64,000 nucleotides of DNA. It comes from Siderastrea radians (taxonomy: Eukaryota > Cnidaria > Anthozoa > Scleractinia > Rhizangiidae). The stretch is from NCBI GenBank assembly GCA_964017195.1, contig OZ024896.1:30714430-30778429 (forward strand), given 5' to 3'. A model generated the notes under the pieces. It saw nothing but the letters and a program-made list of their open reading frames with translations, did no database searches and had not been told where the DNA came from. This document shows, in pieces, positions 32,802 to 43,648 of this stretch. The translations under genes were made by a program, and so were the position numbers. Numbering within the stretch: the first letter of the stretch is position 1; every line of letters begins with the position of its first letter.

Positions 32802-33688
32802 ATTCTCGTTCCCAGAGCCTACGATCTGTTCTGTCAGCGGTGGGATCGTAGGCTCTGGTATCAGCCATTACCGGATGTCGTGAAATTCGCATGACAATTC
32901 TGACAACAACTGAGAAATTTGAATTCCTGTCGATCGAGTCGTGGTGCTTTATGGATCGACTAAAAGCTGTTCGGGACCCTCTTAATCTCCTGCAATTAGC
33001 GGAAAACCTGGAACTTTAAAAGGAACAAACTTAAGAAGCTGCCTTTCGTGCCGTAGTTGTTCAGAAGAACGATTGTCCCTGTATTTTGCTCACGGGTTTT
33101 GGATTTGTATCTTGCCTGATTAAAGGTATAACATTATTGCATTTGCGTTATATTGAATTGTACAGTTATTTTATTACATTCGTCTGGTTTCTGTTGTATG
33201 AGAATGTCAACTGTGTACTTATCGTTTCGCCACCCCTAAACGCTATACTGTATTACGTTTTACCCCATCGAAAATTTCCAGAAGCATTTGGCGCCCAAGT
33301 TCTTAAACATCGATATCAAGAGGTCATTACAAAAGTTGATGAGACAGTTACATGTAAGTTTATTTATTATGGACTAGCTGTAGTTTTGTAGAAAATGCTG
33401 TAGCGAGGAAAGAATCGCTGGCATTTAGCGACAATCTCAACACTTTGAATTCAAAATTTGGTCGCTTAATCTGCCCTAAGCCGCATTCTTTGCGTGATCA
33501 AGTCAATATTAATGCCCTGATATCTGATTAATTCAATCGGAAATAAAACGTTATGCGTAGAAGCCAAAAATTTTTTACGTTATTGCGCATACAGTTTGAA
33601 TCGGCCAATCAAAAAAAATAGTTTTGGCCGTTACCAGAGCTACAAGAGACGTAATTAAAAAAAGCCGCGTAGCTCTGGGGACGAGAAT
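32802..33688. mobile_element. ATTCTCG-family TIR element, copy B
   Basis: It has the same ends, orientation and body as copy A, 64 bp downstream. The flanks are AAGATCACGCC and GAAATCACGCT (8 of 11 matching), consistent with an older or mutated 11-bp duplication. Since each copy has its own flanking duplication, these look like two insertions rather than a tandem duplication. The 101-codon open frame inside it has no recognised domain. Confidence 0.82.
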
Positions 33689-34025
33689 GAAATCACGCTC
33701 GCAAACGTTGGCGCGGGCGAGCATTGGTGTCGCTCGTATAAATCAAGGTCGTACGTTCCTTTTACTCTACAGAAAGGGTTATTCCCATTTTAGTGAGCGA
33801 AGAAGAGTTGTTAGAACTAAATTATGATGCATTTAAGTGGAAAATCGCAAAATAAAACTTGATGCAATGTTTTCTAAGCCTGTGTTGCACCTGCAGAAAC
33901 ACAAAGGCGGAGCTGTCAAAACTTGTCATTTTCATGTGACAAACGTGACGGTTTGTCTAGACAAACTGACATGTTTAACGCCTGAACAAACGCTTCTCGA
34001 ACGTATTTGTGAATGATAGATTAAC
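33689..34025 (+). promoter_or_regulatory. 5' flank of the intact NLR gene
   Basis: This runs from the end of element copy B to the NLR start codon. It contains a TGTCTAGACA-centred palindrome (about 33947-33967) and a purine-rich GCAGAAACACAAAGGCGGAG block, both also present in the inverted copy at 24912-25031. No TATA box at a sensible distance is evident. The start ATG lies in AACATGG, a good initiation context. Promoter function is inferred only from position. Confidence 0.45.
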
Positions 34026-36887
34026 ATGGCAGCTTCTTCAACATCGACAACTGGTTGTGCGACCGGTCCAACCGTCTATGATGCGTCGGAAGAAAAAACG
34101 AATGGAACAAAACTGGCACGATTATTAATCAATGTTGGAACACACGTTCTAAGGAAGTTTCTACATTCAATTTATCCACCCGAAACACTGGAGAACGTGC
34201 TGAAGAAAAATCGTGCAAAGCTTCAAATTCTGAAGACGAGAAGAGTGCTATTCGATCGCCAGTGGGAACATCTATTTCCTCCGTCGTGTGACCCGCCAGA
34301 CTCTACAACATTTGACATCACGCTTTTGCATTTGCTAATTCGTGAAGTTTGTTCTTTACCAGCGCCTTTAACAGGATGGCACAAGATGCCTGCTGACGAT
34401 GACGAGAGCTTAGAAGCAAACATCACCAGAATCAAATGCTTCAGAAATGAGCTATGCCACAGTGTTTCTACCGGCGTTCCTAAAAACGAATTCGAAGACA
34501 AGTGGAAAAAGATATCTGCGGCTTTAGAAGCAATTGAGATTCACGTCTGCCGACAGAACATTCAGGGCCTCAAGAATGATTCTATCGATCATGGAACTCG
34601 TCGAGCGGTGGAGGAGCAAGTCGAACAGTGGCGGAAACAACAAGAGGAAGTTGAGCCCATTTCTGAACTTTGCAGCTGTCTTCCGGACAAAATCCCAGAC
34701 GAGTGTATGTTTGGTCGTTCCCAAGAGCTACAACAAGTCAAAGAATACGTCCAAAGCGGAACTGTTTCTGTTGTCCTGATAACTGGGGGAACAGGTTTTG
34801 GAAAAACAACTGTGGCCAAAGCCGTGGCTCACGAACTAGTGAAACCAGAGAACAGAAAAACAGTGTTATTTTGTAGTCTGCTATCAAAGAAAACGTTCAA
34901 TGAAGTAGGCACTGAAATGATCCACTCGCGCGGCAAAATCTACACACAGCTGCCAGAGAAACCGGACCAGTGGCTCAAAAACTGGAGCAAACAGGTACAA
35001 ACACAAGTCACGTTTGTCCTCGACAACGCAGATGGCGTCCTCGAGTCTGAGGATCGAAATTCGTTCTTAAGCACCTTAGGTGCAATAAGAAAGCTATCGA
35101 GGCAGAAAGTGACTTTTGTGGTTACCTCGAGGAAGACACTCCAAGATCCGGATCTACCATCGAAAGACGTAAGGCTATACCCGCTGTCACCCGAAGAGGC
35201 GAAGAAAATCCTTGTCTCTCGAGTGAACGATGAAGAGATCCGTAAGAAGCTTTCCAAAACAGAGAGGCTAGTTGAGCTTTGTGGTTGTGTTCCTTTGGCG
35301 CTTTGCATTGTCGGGTCACTTCTTTCAGATTACACCGAAGAGAAGCTCGTTAAACACCTTGAAAAAGAACCCATGACTCTTCTGAAAGATGATAATGAAT
35401 CAGTCCAAACAGCAATCAAGACTTCATTTGACCTTTTGACTAAAGCCGAACAAGACGCTTTGGTTCTCATGTCTGTGTTTTCGGGATCATTTGATGCCAA
35501 TGCTGCGGAAACCGTTATAACGGCATGCTCGAACCCTGGAATTCCGCCTGTTTCGATCCTGCGCTCCTTGAAGAACAGATCACTTGTCGAACAGCCACGT
35601 TCTCGCAGATATCAGTTGCATCCGCTCATCCTCGCCTTTGCGAAAGAGATCGGTCAAACCAAGTCAGAACCTCCTCTTTTAGATGGAGGAGAAAAACTGG
35701 CCTGTGCTCACTTTATGTCCCGCCTTGATGGCAATGCAAAGACCTTTTGGAGCAAGGACACATGCAAAGACTCCATTGAATCTTTCAACGAGGACAGACA
35801 CAACTTTGAGCATTTCCTTGCAGTCTTCTCTCAAAGAATGGAAAACCAGGATCAGAAGATCGCAGACGATTGCAAAACGTTTCTTGAAGACTTTCCCGAG
35901 AAATGCATGTATTTAGAAAAGTGTGTTCAGCCGAAGTTTTATGTTCAGTTCTTGGAACGGCTATTAGAGTCTTCTAAGCCAGAATTCCAGCCGGTGCTGA
36001 CAGTAGAGCTTTGGTGTCTTCTTGGACACGAAATGAGAAAAGTGGGAGAGGAAGAAAAGTACAACGATTATATGGAGAAGGCCAAGGAGCTCTATTTAAA
36101 GAAAAAAACTGAATTTGAGACGAAGCCGCTATCAGAAGTTGTCTATCTTCATAGTATTGCGCGCCACCTCTCACAGAAAAAGACGCCCGAAGAACCGAAG
36201 AAAATATACGAGACTGCACTAAAAATCTGCCAGAACAAAATTCCTGGCCATCCCGAAAGAGCAGCAACCTTGTTGTTTGCTGGAAGAGAAGCCAAACGCC
36301 GCAAAGAAAATGACGAGGCAATACAAAAATTCAAAGAAGCTTTTGCCCTATTTAGGGATCTTCTTGGTGACCATTTTATGACTGCTCAGTGCCTCAAAGA
36401 CTACGCTGACTTTCTCTTCTTTTGTGGCAAGACCGATCAGCTCTTGGATAAATCTCTTTCATATTACGAAAAGGCGCTTAGACTGTTTGAAAGACTGGGA
36501 ATGGATGGTCACAAGGAAAGCATTCTTACTCTAAAAAACTATGGTATTTGCCACAAACGCAAAGGCAACCTTGAAGAAGCAGAACGTTTGCTTCATAAAG
36601 CAGGACGCGTCGCTGAGAGGGAGCTGGAGGAGGATCACAAGTGGAAAGTGATGGTAAAGACCGAACTGGCGCTCTTGTACCATGACTTAGCAAGTAAAGA
36701 AACGGAACCATCGATGAAAGAAGGAGTGTTGAGCGAGATGGAAGCATCAATGAAAGAAGGATTAGATATGTCATACAGACTTGTCGGCAGTGGAACCATT
36801 GATCATCTTGGAAACAAGCATTTGATACGGAAAGTTCTAAAACATTATCCAGAGAGGTTTCCAGAGGGGCAATACCCTCGTTATTAA
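34026..36887 (+). CDS. NLR-like protein: HEPN, NB-ARC ATPase, TPR-like repeats
   Basis: This is a single-exon gene of 953 codons, complete from ATG to TAA. Residues ~20-170 are a DZIP3-type HEPN domain (FDITLLHLLIREVC, LTGWHKMPAD) with the RX4H-type motif RNELCH at 140-145. A Q/E-rich linker follows. The NB-ARC ATPase has Walker A GGTGFGKT (254-261), Walker B TFVLDNAD (329-336), the sensor VVTSRK (365-370) and the GxPLA motif GCVPLAL (420-426). A winged-helix part ends in LHPLI (531-535), where NB-ARC proteins carry the MHD-like motif. Residues ~560-745 are helical, and 745-890 contain TPR-like pairs (NDEAIQKFKEAFALF, GNLEEAERLLHKA). By family analogy it is an intracellular sensor that oligomerises on ATP binding, with HEPN as effector or adaptor. 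The ligand is unknown. A pseudogene paralogue lies head to head at 14104-16956. Confidence 0.95.
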   Translation: MAASSTSTTGCATGPTVYDASEEKTNGTKLARLLINVGTHVLRKFLHSIYPPETLENVLKKNRAKLQILKTRRVLFDRQWEHLFPPSCDPPDSTTFDITLLHLLIREVCSLPAPLTGWHKMPADDDESLEANITRIKCFRNELCHSVSTGVPKNEFEDKWKKISAALEAIEIHVCRQNIQGLKNDSIDHGTRRAVEEQVEQWRKQQEEVEPISELCSCLPDKIPDECMFGRSQELQQVKEYVQSGTVSVVLITGGTGFGKTTVAKAVAHELVKPENRKTVLFCSLLSKKTFNEVGTEMIHSRGKIYTQLPEKPDQWLKNWSKQVQTQVTFVLDNADGVLESEDRNSFLSTLGAIRKLSRQKVTFVVTSRKTLQDPDLPSKDVRLYPLSPEEAKKILVSRVNDEEIRKKLSKTERLVELCGCVPLALCIVGSLLSDYTEEKLVKHLEKEPMTLLKDDNESVQTAIKTSFDLLTKAEQDALVLMSVFSGSFDANAAETVITACSNPGIPPVSILRSLKNRSLVEQPRSRRYQLHPLILAFAKEIGQTKSEPPLLDGGEKLACAHFMSRLDGNAKTFWSKDTCKDSIESFNEDRHNFEHFLAVFSQRMENQDQKIADDCKTFLEDFPEKCMYLEKCVQPKFYVQFLERLLESSKPEFQPVLTVELWCLLGHEMRKVGEEEKYNDYMEKAKELYLKKKTEFETKPLSEVVYLHSIARHLSQKKTPEEPKKIYETALKICQNKIPGHPERAATLLFAGREAKRRKENDEAIQKFKEAFALFRDLLGDHFMTAQCLKDYADFLFFCGKTDQLLDKSLSYYEKALRLFERLGMDGHKESILTLKNYGICHKRKGNLEEAERLLHKAGRVAERELEEDHKWKVMVKTELALLYHDLASKETEPSMKEGVLSEMEASMKEGLDMSYRLVGSGTIDHLGNKHLIRKVLKHYPERFPEGQYPRY

Positions 36888-37552
36888 AGGTGTTACCTTT
36901 TTGGCTTCACACTTTGAAAACGAATCCTGAAGAACATTTCTTCATTCGTGGTCCTGGGAGACTAAAAATACCAAGTACTAGGCTAATTCTCTTGTAATCA
37001 CTCGATTTTCTTTGTTATTTGACGACACCGTGAAATAGACTTCCTAAATAGTCATACGACTGCGAGCTCGAGGATTTTGTAGGCTTAGTATACGCTTTGT
37101 ACTGGTTTTTTAGAAGCAAAGTCCAAAGCCGAATGCAAGAATCAAAGTCAATGAAAACAGCCACAGCAACCCATCTTTTAAAGATAACCGGGATGTGCAT
37201 AAAAACGATTTGTTGCCAGTGTTGAAAAAAGAGTACATTTCTGTTGCGAAATGTTTAACTAACAAATATTAGTCAAACTGGTTTGCACAAGAACTGGTTA
37301 GTTAGTTTGTTTGTTTGTTTGGACATTACCAAGCCATTTCGTGTTTGAGTAGTAAGTTTCGGTGCCAGCGCCAGTAAACAATTTCACTGGTTTGATTAGC
37401 ATTTCTATTAGCCATTTAAAAATGCAAAGTTTCATTCATGGGTGGGCCGTTCTCCGTACGGCAATCGAAAGATCTACATTTGAGAGTCAGAGTGGATTGT
37501 TCGAACTGGTGATTGTTCCGGATCGGTTTGTTTCATCAGCAGAGAACTTATG
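36888..37552. other. 3' flank of the NLR gene
   Basis: No clean AATAAA lies close to the stop codon; the polyadenylation site could not be placed. A (TTTG)n tract lies at 37300-37320. There is no supported coding region. Confidence 0.4.
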
Positions 37553-38037
37553 GTGCGTTTCTTTGCAAAAATCCAAATCCGGATTCTTGTATCCAAAAAC
37601 GGATTTTGCGTTTCTTTACCTAAATCAGAAAATGGATTAATCAGGGATTAGTGATCTGAAGAATCCACAGTCCGCGTGGTTACAACAGATCAAATCTAAA
37701 ACCGGATTTTTAGGATTCATGATCCGTACGTTTCTTTGGGGGACCGATCCGAAAAAACTACATTTGGCAAGCGGTCTTCCTATGAAAGTCCGCCATATTC
37801 CCGCCAAATTGTTTTGTCAGTTGGATGACATGGCGAGCGATCAAGGTGAGTTTTCAGTGCTATTTCATTGCAGAATGTACCCAAAATTTTATAGGAAGTC
37901 GTGAATTTTTCGGAGAACTTCACTGGGGTTGTCAAGCAAAAAAAATCCATTTTCGGATTTCTGGTTTCTTTGGTAGTAACGAATCCGTGTGATCTCTGAT
38001 CAAAAATCCAATCTTGGATTCTCCCAAAGAAACGCAC
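37553..38037. mobile_element. GTGCGTTTCTTTG-ended TIR element, copy 2
   Basis: GTGCGTTTCTTTGCAAAAAT is mirrored by ATTCTCCCAAAGAAACGCAC. Its internal subterminal repeats match copy 1 (31105-31785) in the opposite orientation, for example CCAAAAACGGATTTTGCGTT. Possible target duplication: CTTATG before and CTTAGATG after. It is shorter than copy 1 by an internal deletion. Confidence 0.78.
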
Positions 38038-38393
38038 CCTTAGATGTAGTCTTTCATATGAATGTTGTCTAGATCGAGCACGCAACAAAAATGGATTCGA
38101 TTGCTCTTGTTTTAGAACGTTTTGTTACAATTAGCATGGAAAACCTGGTAACGGGATTGGCTAAAAGCAAGAAAGTATAGTGTCCAAAGTAATTATTCAT
38201 GCCGGCTTAATTGGGAATCTGTTGAATAATGTGAACACAATAAATGAAACCTGGGTAGCCGTTTTCGTGCAATCCAAGTGTGCACAATTCCACTAATGAA
38301 ATATACAATTTCTTTTGACATTAAACTTGTCTGTTCCATCAGTCTACGGGTTAAAAAAGAATGACTTACACTGAAATTTGTGGCTAATTACGA

Positions 38394-38668
38394 CGGTTTC
38401 AATTGAGTGTTGTAAAACCCAAACCAAAGTTGTTACACTGACCAGTCACAACAGTCGCAAGTGAACACTTTGAACCAATCGTGACTCGAAGTAAAAACAC
38501 GTAACCGGTGCCAAGCGCGGACAAACGCACGCGAGCAAGTCACGATTGATTTTGGTTTTATTTCTGATTTGTGGAGAAAATAGTGTGAGTTGCATTAACC
38601 AATCACACGGCGCAGTAATGCAAAAGCAAAGCAAACGCCAATTACTTTCGACAGTCAATTGAAAATCG
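38394..38668. mobile_element. TTTCAATTGAGTGT-family inverted repeat element
   Basis: GGTTTCAATTGAGTGTTGTA at the left is mirrored by the right end CGACAGTCAATTGAAAA. Interior landmarks ACCAAAGTTGTTACACTGAC and AACCAATCACACGGCG are shared in part with 39008-39300 and 43504-43648. It is non-coding. Confidence 0.6.
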
Positions 38669-38689
38669 CTCAAGGATAAAGTTATGTCT

Positions 38690-38764
38690 AATCTCGTACC
38701 CAGATCTTCCACGGTCAAGGAAGGGGACATTCAGTGCGCACAAGTAGGAAGTGGGTACGAGATT
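38690..38764. mobile_element. 75-bp ATTCTCG-family MITE with 11-bp TSD
   Basis: AATCTCGTACCCAGATCTTCC-type left end (positions 38690-38710) is mirrored by GTGGGTACGAGATT. The flanks AAGTTATGTCT (38679-38689) and AAGTTACGTCT (38765-38775) match at 10 of 11 positions. This is the minimal member of the family seen at 19568, 31810 and 32802. Confidence 0.88.
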
Positions 38765-39007
38765 AAGTTACGTCTCCACCGAGCAGAATTTGAACCAGGT
38801 TGTTACGTCGGAGCACATGAATCACAAGCATGATTACCCATCAATCGATTCCCTTGGCTCCACCCCTCCCTCCCAGCTCTTTAAAGGCTTTACTTTCCTA
38901 CAAGGGGGAGGAGAGGGATCAAGGGACTAGTAATCGTTACTAAGCTCAAGTGGACAGTTGAATTAATGAATGAATGAAAGTCAACTCTAACGTGAGCAAA
39001 GTGTGCA

Positions 39008-39300
39008 TCGGTTTTCAATTGTCTGTCGCAGAACCAAAACCAAATTAATTACTCTGGCCAATTACAACAAACACGAATAACCCTAAACCAAACACAGCTA
39101 AACCATTGACAGTGGTTAGTTTGGCTGTGCGCATGTGTAAGGGTCTTGGATATTGTAAAGTGTGTCCAATACTATCAATGGTTTAATTTGTAATATGAAC
39201 TCGAAGCCAATATACATGAGTGCGCGGAAACGCGTGCTCCAAAGGACGATTGGTTTTGGTTTCATTTCTTTCCGTTAGGAAAGTGAATCGAACTCACAAA
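39008..39300. mobile_element. Second TTTCAATTG-family element (diverged)
   Basis: GGTTTTCAATTGTCTGTCGC, then AGAACCAAAACCAAATTAAT, matches the left part of 38394-38668. GGACGATTGGTTTTGGTTTC near the right end is the mirrored counterpart. The boundaries are approximate. Confidence 0.5.
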
Positions 39301-40578
39301 GTGTAGTAAGGCACATTAAAAACCAACGTGCATTATTGAAACCCAGTTGAAACAACTCTATAAATTGACCTATCTTAATCTTTTTGATTAATAATAATTA
39401 ATAATAATTTATAATAATTTATGAATTTGTATACGCCTTTCTTCAATATAGAAAAATATATACGCCTTTGGTCAATATAGACAAATATATTTCTTCGTTT
39501 AGTACACCCACAGTATGACATTTGCTGTTACGAACTTTCCAATAAATACAATTACAGTTCAATTGTAGTGTTGAACTGTATTTCGAATGAAAATAATATG
39601 GGCTTTCTGTAAGTTAAGATTCTCACATAACGTACAACTCATTGTTAAATTTAATCACAATCTGCCCTCTTTATTAAAAAATAACCTGGTTATGGTATGG
39701 TATGTTTACCTATTCAAAACCACCTAGAGAGTGATTTTCACAGTAAATGTTCAGTAATAAGGTCCGTGTGTATAGCTTTTTTTTAATCACTGAGAATTAT
39801 TTGGATTGTTCCGTTAAATCAATGGGTTCACTCTTTCCGCTTTCTGGTTGAATTTTACGCAGAGATACACCTGCCAGCACAACATCCTTGTGAAATTTCA
39901 AATCTATCGAAGGTTTTCCAGCCGTGATCGATTGTGTGAATTAAGTACCCAACTTGACGGCGTCTTGTTAATTGAGCTACCGTTTTGGAAATCAAAGCGT
40001 ACTTATTGAGAAGAAGAATTGAGAAACTGACTGAAATTCCCTGGGTTAAAATATATCGGGGCTGTCTGTCTCTTCTATCATAACTACATCAGATCGAAAG
40101 AGAAAACGAAAAGTGTTTTATGTTCCTTTCTCTTATCCTAAAAATATGTCAGTGTTGGCGAGGAGTATTGCTTTGGATGAGCTCCATTTGCTGGGATAGA
40201 AATAAATGACACATCCCTTTGGGATGAATTTGGCCACTGGTGTGGCCGTTTATTTAAAACAATCATAGAAAGCTTTAGATATCCAAACATACAAGGCATA
40301 ATCCCAGCAAAGGTGAGGGCACACCCGCCATCCAGAGGCTGAAAAAAAGAAAAACGTGGGAGGGAGGGTGGGAAAATGATCTTGACTTGCTTGAATAGAC
40401 AAGAATCTTAACACCAGTGTCTCTCTCCAACCGTTTGAGGTAGTTCGCTATCCTCACATGCTTTATAAAGACTGCACTGTTGTGCCCCCCCAAATGGCAG
40501 TATGCCCGGATGCTGGTTACAGATTAACAGCTTGTGTGACAGTCACATAAAACAATTTATTCCTTCTTCGGAATAAAT
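39301..40578. other. Spacer, AT-rich
   Basis: Contains a (TAATAAT)n patch (39390-39425) and a direct repeat of TATACGCCTTT...CAATATAGA (39431 and 39458). No supported gene is present. Confidence 0.4.
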
Positions 40579-40772
40579 CTCCTTTGTAGGGCTTACGGTA
40601 CTTTGCAAAACGAAACGAAACGAAATGGTACTTTGCGAAACGGTACTTTGCGAAACAGTATTTTGCGAAATGGTACTTTGCGAAACGGTATTTTGCGAAA
40701 TGGCACTGAAATTCAGTTTGATTGGGAAATGAGAAGATCTCACTTCAGGGGCCAACCATTTAACGTCTGAGT

Positions 40773-40796
40773 TGGAGGGGGGGGGGGGGGGCGGGT
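40773..40796. repeat. G-run
   Basis: GGAGGGGGGGGGGGGGGGCGGG inside the 3.8-kb element. Simple sequence, assembly-prone. Confidence 0.8.
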
Positions 40797-41538
40797 GATT
40801 TGAGATACCCCTTAACTCTCAATGAATTTTTTTATTGGGCTATGTGATTGCAAGATATTTTTCTCTCCCTCCAACATTCTGTATGAAATCTTTGTGTGTG
40901 TGTATGTGGATGGGGTTGGAAGAGTAGGCCTCCATTATAAATCATAATTATAAAGGATCTGTGTAAGAATCTTTGAACAAATGTATTAATTTTTGACTGA
41001 CCTTTATAATACAGCACATTAATTTTAAACCGGATGTAAAACACTGAGAAGGTGACCTCTTGCCATTGATGAAAGGAGTCAGGCCTGATCCTGGACTTAA
41101 ATCATTTTGCAAGGCGAATGCGTCTACAGTACAGGACACAGCGCTTGCATAGCGCTACAGAACAGTACAATGCGCCTACAGTACATTTTTTACGGGAAGA
41201 TAATGAGACGAGAAAAAACCGGAAAAAAGACCGGGTCAAACTACCAAAAAAAACTACAAAACGAAGACCCTCGCTTAAACGTTTGTCAGATGCCAGGAGA
41301 CAGGAAATCCGCATAAACGCTTCGTCAGAGGTCAAGAGAAACGAAATCGATACGGTCTTCTAAGAGTCAATAACTCGTCTAACATTTTTTTAAAACGAGT
41401 TTCGTCAGCATTTACAAAAACTGCTAATTCATTTGAATTGAGGCAATCTGTGCAAAAAGTAGACCTGAAAGACTTAAATGTAAATGTTCGCACCTGGTTA
41501 ATGAGTTTGCCAACGCAGTCTTGCTTTCCATGACAAAT

Positions 41539-42238
41539 GCCCGGGTCGCACTAGAGCGAATTTTGTTTGTGTAAGTAATAAATATGTCAACACGTAACGT
41601 AAAATAAGTGCGACCCCCAGTTTCAAAATCTTGCCAAATTTTTGCGGATCGACAAATTTACGCCAATCTTCTAAGAAGCCGAAGTCCTGCCTCGGAGGCT
41701 TCCAAATTTTAGCAAAACAGACAATTTTGTTTTTTTAACCATTAAACTGTCATATTACGCAAAACATGTTTGGATATAATCCTCTGTCGCAAGGACGGAA
41801 CAATCTCCTTCGATCGCAAATAAAGAAGCCAGCAAAAGTAGCGCAACCAGAAACCCAAAAGAAAAAAAGAAGTACGAAACGTGGTCCCAAGACGAGCAGA
41901 AATTACTTGTCCAGTTATGGGCCACTATGCTATGTTGTTTTGTTGAGACTGAAACTCAAGATTCAACAAAAACCCGAAAGCCGTGAAAATGATCATATGG
42001 TGACGATCCATACTTGCGCAATTTGCGCGCGAGCTGCTTCGTTGTGTCGTGTGACGAGCGCTAATTAGATGGGTTGTGATTGACGTATGTGTCAATCAAC
42101 AAAGTTTTGGTTAAAACACTTAGGTTTGATGCGACCTCCGCCAAAATTTGGAACTTGAGAAATTTTGGCCAATTTCTTCCTCGGCAAAAATTGGAAAAAA
42201 TTTGATTTCGCTCTAGTGCGACCCGGGCCATTGTTTTT
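41539..42238. mobile_element. 700-bp TIR element with GCCCGGGTCGCACTAGAGCG ends
   Basis: GCCCGGGTCGCACTAGAGCG is mirrored perfectly by CGCTCTAGTGCGACCCGGGC. Flanking TSDs are unclear. The interior carries a broken protein fragment with a Myb/SANT-like start (see 41867-41986), which suggests a deletion derivative of a PIF/Harbinger-type transposon whose second gene encodes such a protein. Confidence 0.72.
41766..41986 (+). pseudogene. Myb/SANT-like accessory protein fragment
   Basis: A first frame starts at ATG 41766 (MFGYNPLSQGRNNLLRSQIK). The SANT-like part reads in the next frame from about 41867 (KKYETWSQDEQKLLVQLWAT) to a TGA at 41984. The W-S-x-D/E-E...LLVQLW pattern is typical of the first helix of the Myb/SANT DNA-binding partner encoded by Harbinger elements. 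An A-run at 41857-41868 could be the frameshift site. Only one helix remains, so function is lost. Confidence 0.4.
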
Positions 42239-42239
42239 G

Positions 42240-43503
42240 AATTGTAAACAAAACTTACACAAGAAAGCGACAAAGTTAGGTGAGAATTTTCCCGGCAAAG
42301 AAGACAAAAGAACAATGACTTACTCTTAATTATGCAAATAAGAAACGTTAAATGATACTGTTGTTTATTTTTATCGATCAAAAGACTACTTAAGAGACCT
42401 CAATTTTTTCAGTCTTGCAAATTTTTTGCGACTAAATTCTGCATTTATGCTTTATCCAAAAACATAAACCGATAACTGAAAATTCTCAAGATTTAACCAA
42501 GCTTTATAACTGACACGATCCAACGGCTTTTTTTAATGGGAAGCTCAACGAGTAAAGGAATAGAATTTTATTTCTGGTTTGTTGCTATTCATTCGTCAAA
42601 AATCTACAGGCTGGAAAGTACCTCCAATATTGCCAAAGAAGAGTTCACTCACCCGGTTCACACATTTGTTGTCTCTGATCTTTACAGATCAAGAGAGCAT
42701 TATATTCCACGAGATTTCGCTGACAATGGGAGCAGCCTGGAGAAAAGAAACAGAGAAATTCTACTGCGCCAAAAAAAGTGCATTATTCAGCGCCACCCTT
42801 AGTTTTGGAAAGGGATGCTTAAAATTGATAGCGATACTGCTAGCAGATTTAAAGAGGGACATCTAAAACACCTGAAGGAAATGTTAGTCTAATCGAATGG
42901 CTTCTGTGAGTCTATAAGTAATTTGAGCAGGTCCTTACATATACTAACGACAAAGAGTTTTATCATAGTCATGTCTAATACAAATAAACCGCCCGGGGAA
43001 GTTGTAGCCATAAATTAAAGGGACAATATGTTTCTTTATGGAACACGAAACTCCAGATTATCACTATGAGCTTTCTGTCGCTAGTGCGCAGCTAGCCTAC
43101 AAGCTATAAACTGTGCAACCTAGATGCAGAATTTAATAGGAGTGTTTAAGAATCGTTCGATCGTAAGAAATTCAGACGGTCCAACACTACGCGCAATGTT
43201 AAAAGGTTTTGACCTAGACTTCCCTCGAGGTGCTCGTTTTTTCTGGGGGACAAAAGAGGAGTTTAGCCGGTGACTGCAAAACGCGCTCTGTATATGTGCA
43301 GGTGTAGCGCGGAGATCAATTTTCAGATCATTGCAAAACTCGCGTGCGGAATATTTTCGTGTGTTGCGCGTGATGTGCTGATAGACCCAGCCGCCATTTT
43401 GACTCATGCGTGTCAATTGCGCTTACGTCCTTCATAGTCAGAACGAGCGACTTGGAGCAAGTCTACGTTTGACCTAATAGTAATGTATGTTTTATGCCCT
43501 ACA
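42240..43503. other. Interior of the 3.8-kb element, unassigned
   Basis: Open frames are all under 100 codons with no recognised domain. No splice-flanked coding island can be supported. Confidence 0.35.
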
Positions 43504-43648
43504 GCAGTTTTCTATTGAGTGTCGAAAGTAACTAACTTGTAGTTGCTTCAATTTCTGATTGGTTCATTTTGTGTTTTGTTGCTGTTGTGATTGGCTAGAG
43601 AAGTTAATATGGTTTTGCTTTTACGACACTCATTTGAAAACCGCTCCA
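43504..43648. mobile_element. 145-bp TTTTCAATTGAGTGTCG-family MITE
   Basis: GCAGTTTTCTATTGAGTGTC is mirrored by GACACTCATTTGAAAACCGC. The middle reads TTCTGATTGGTTCATTTTGT. It is related to the elements at 38394 and 39008. Confidence 0.65.
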
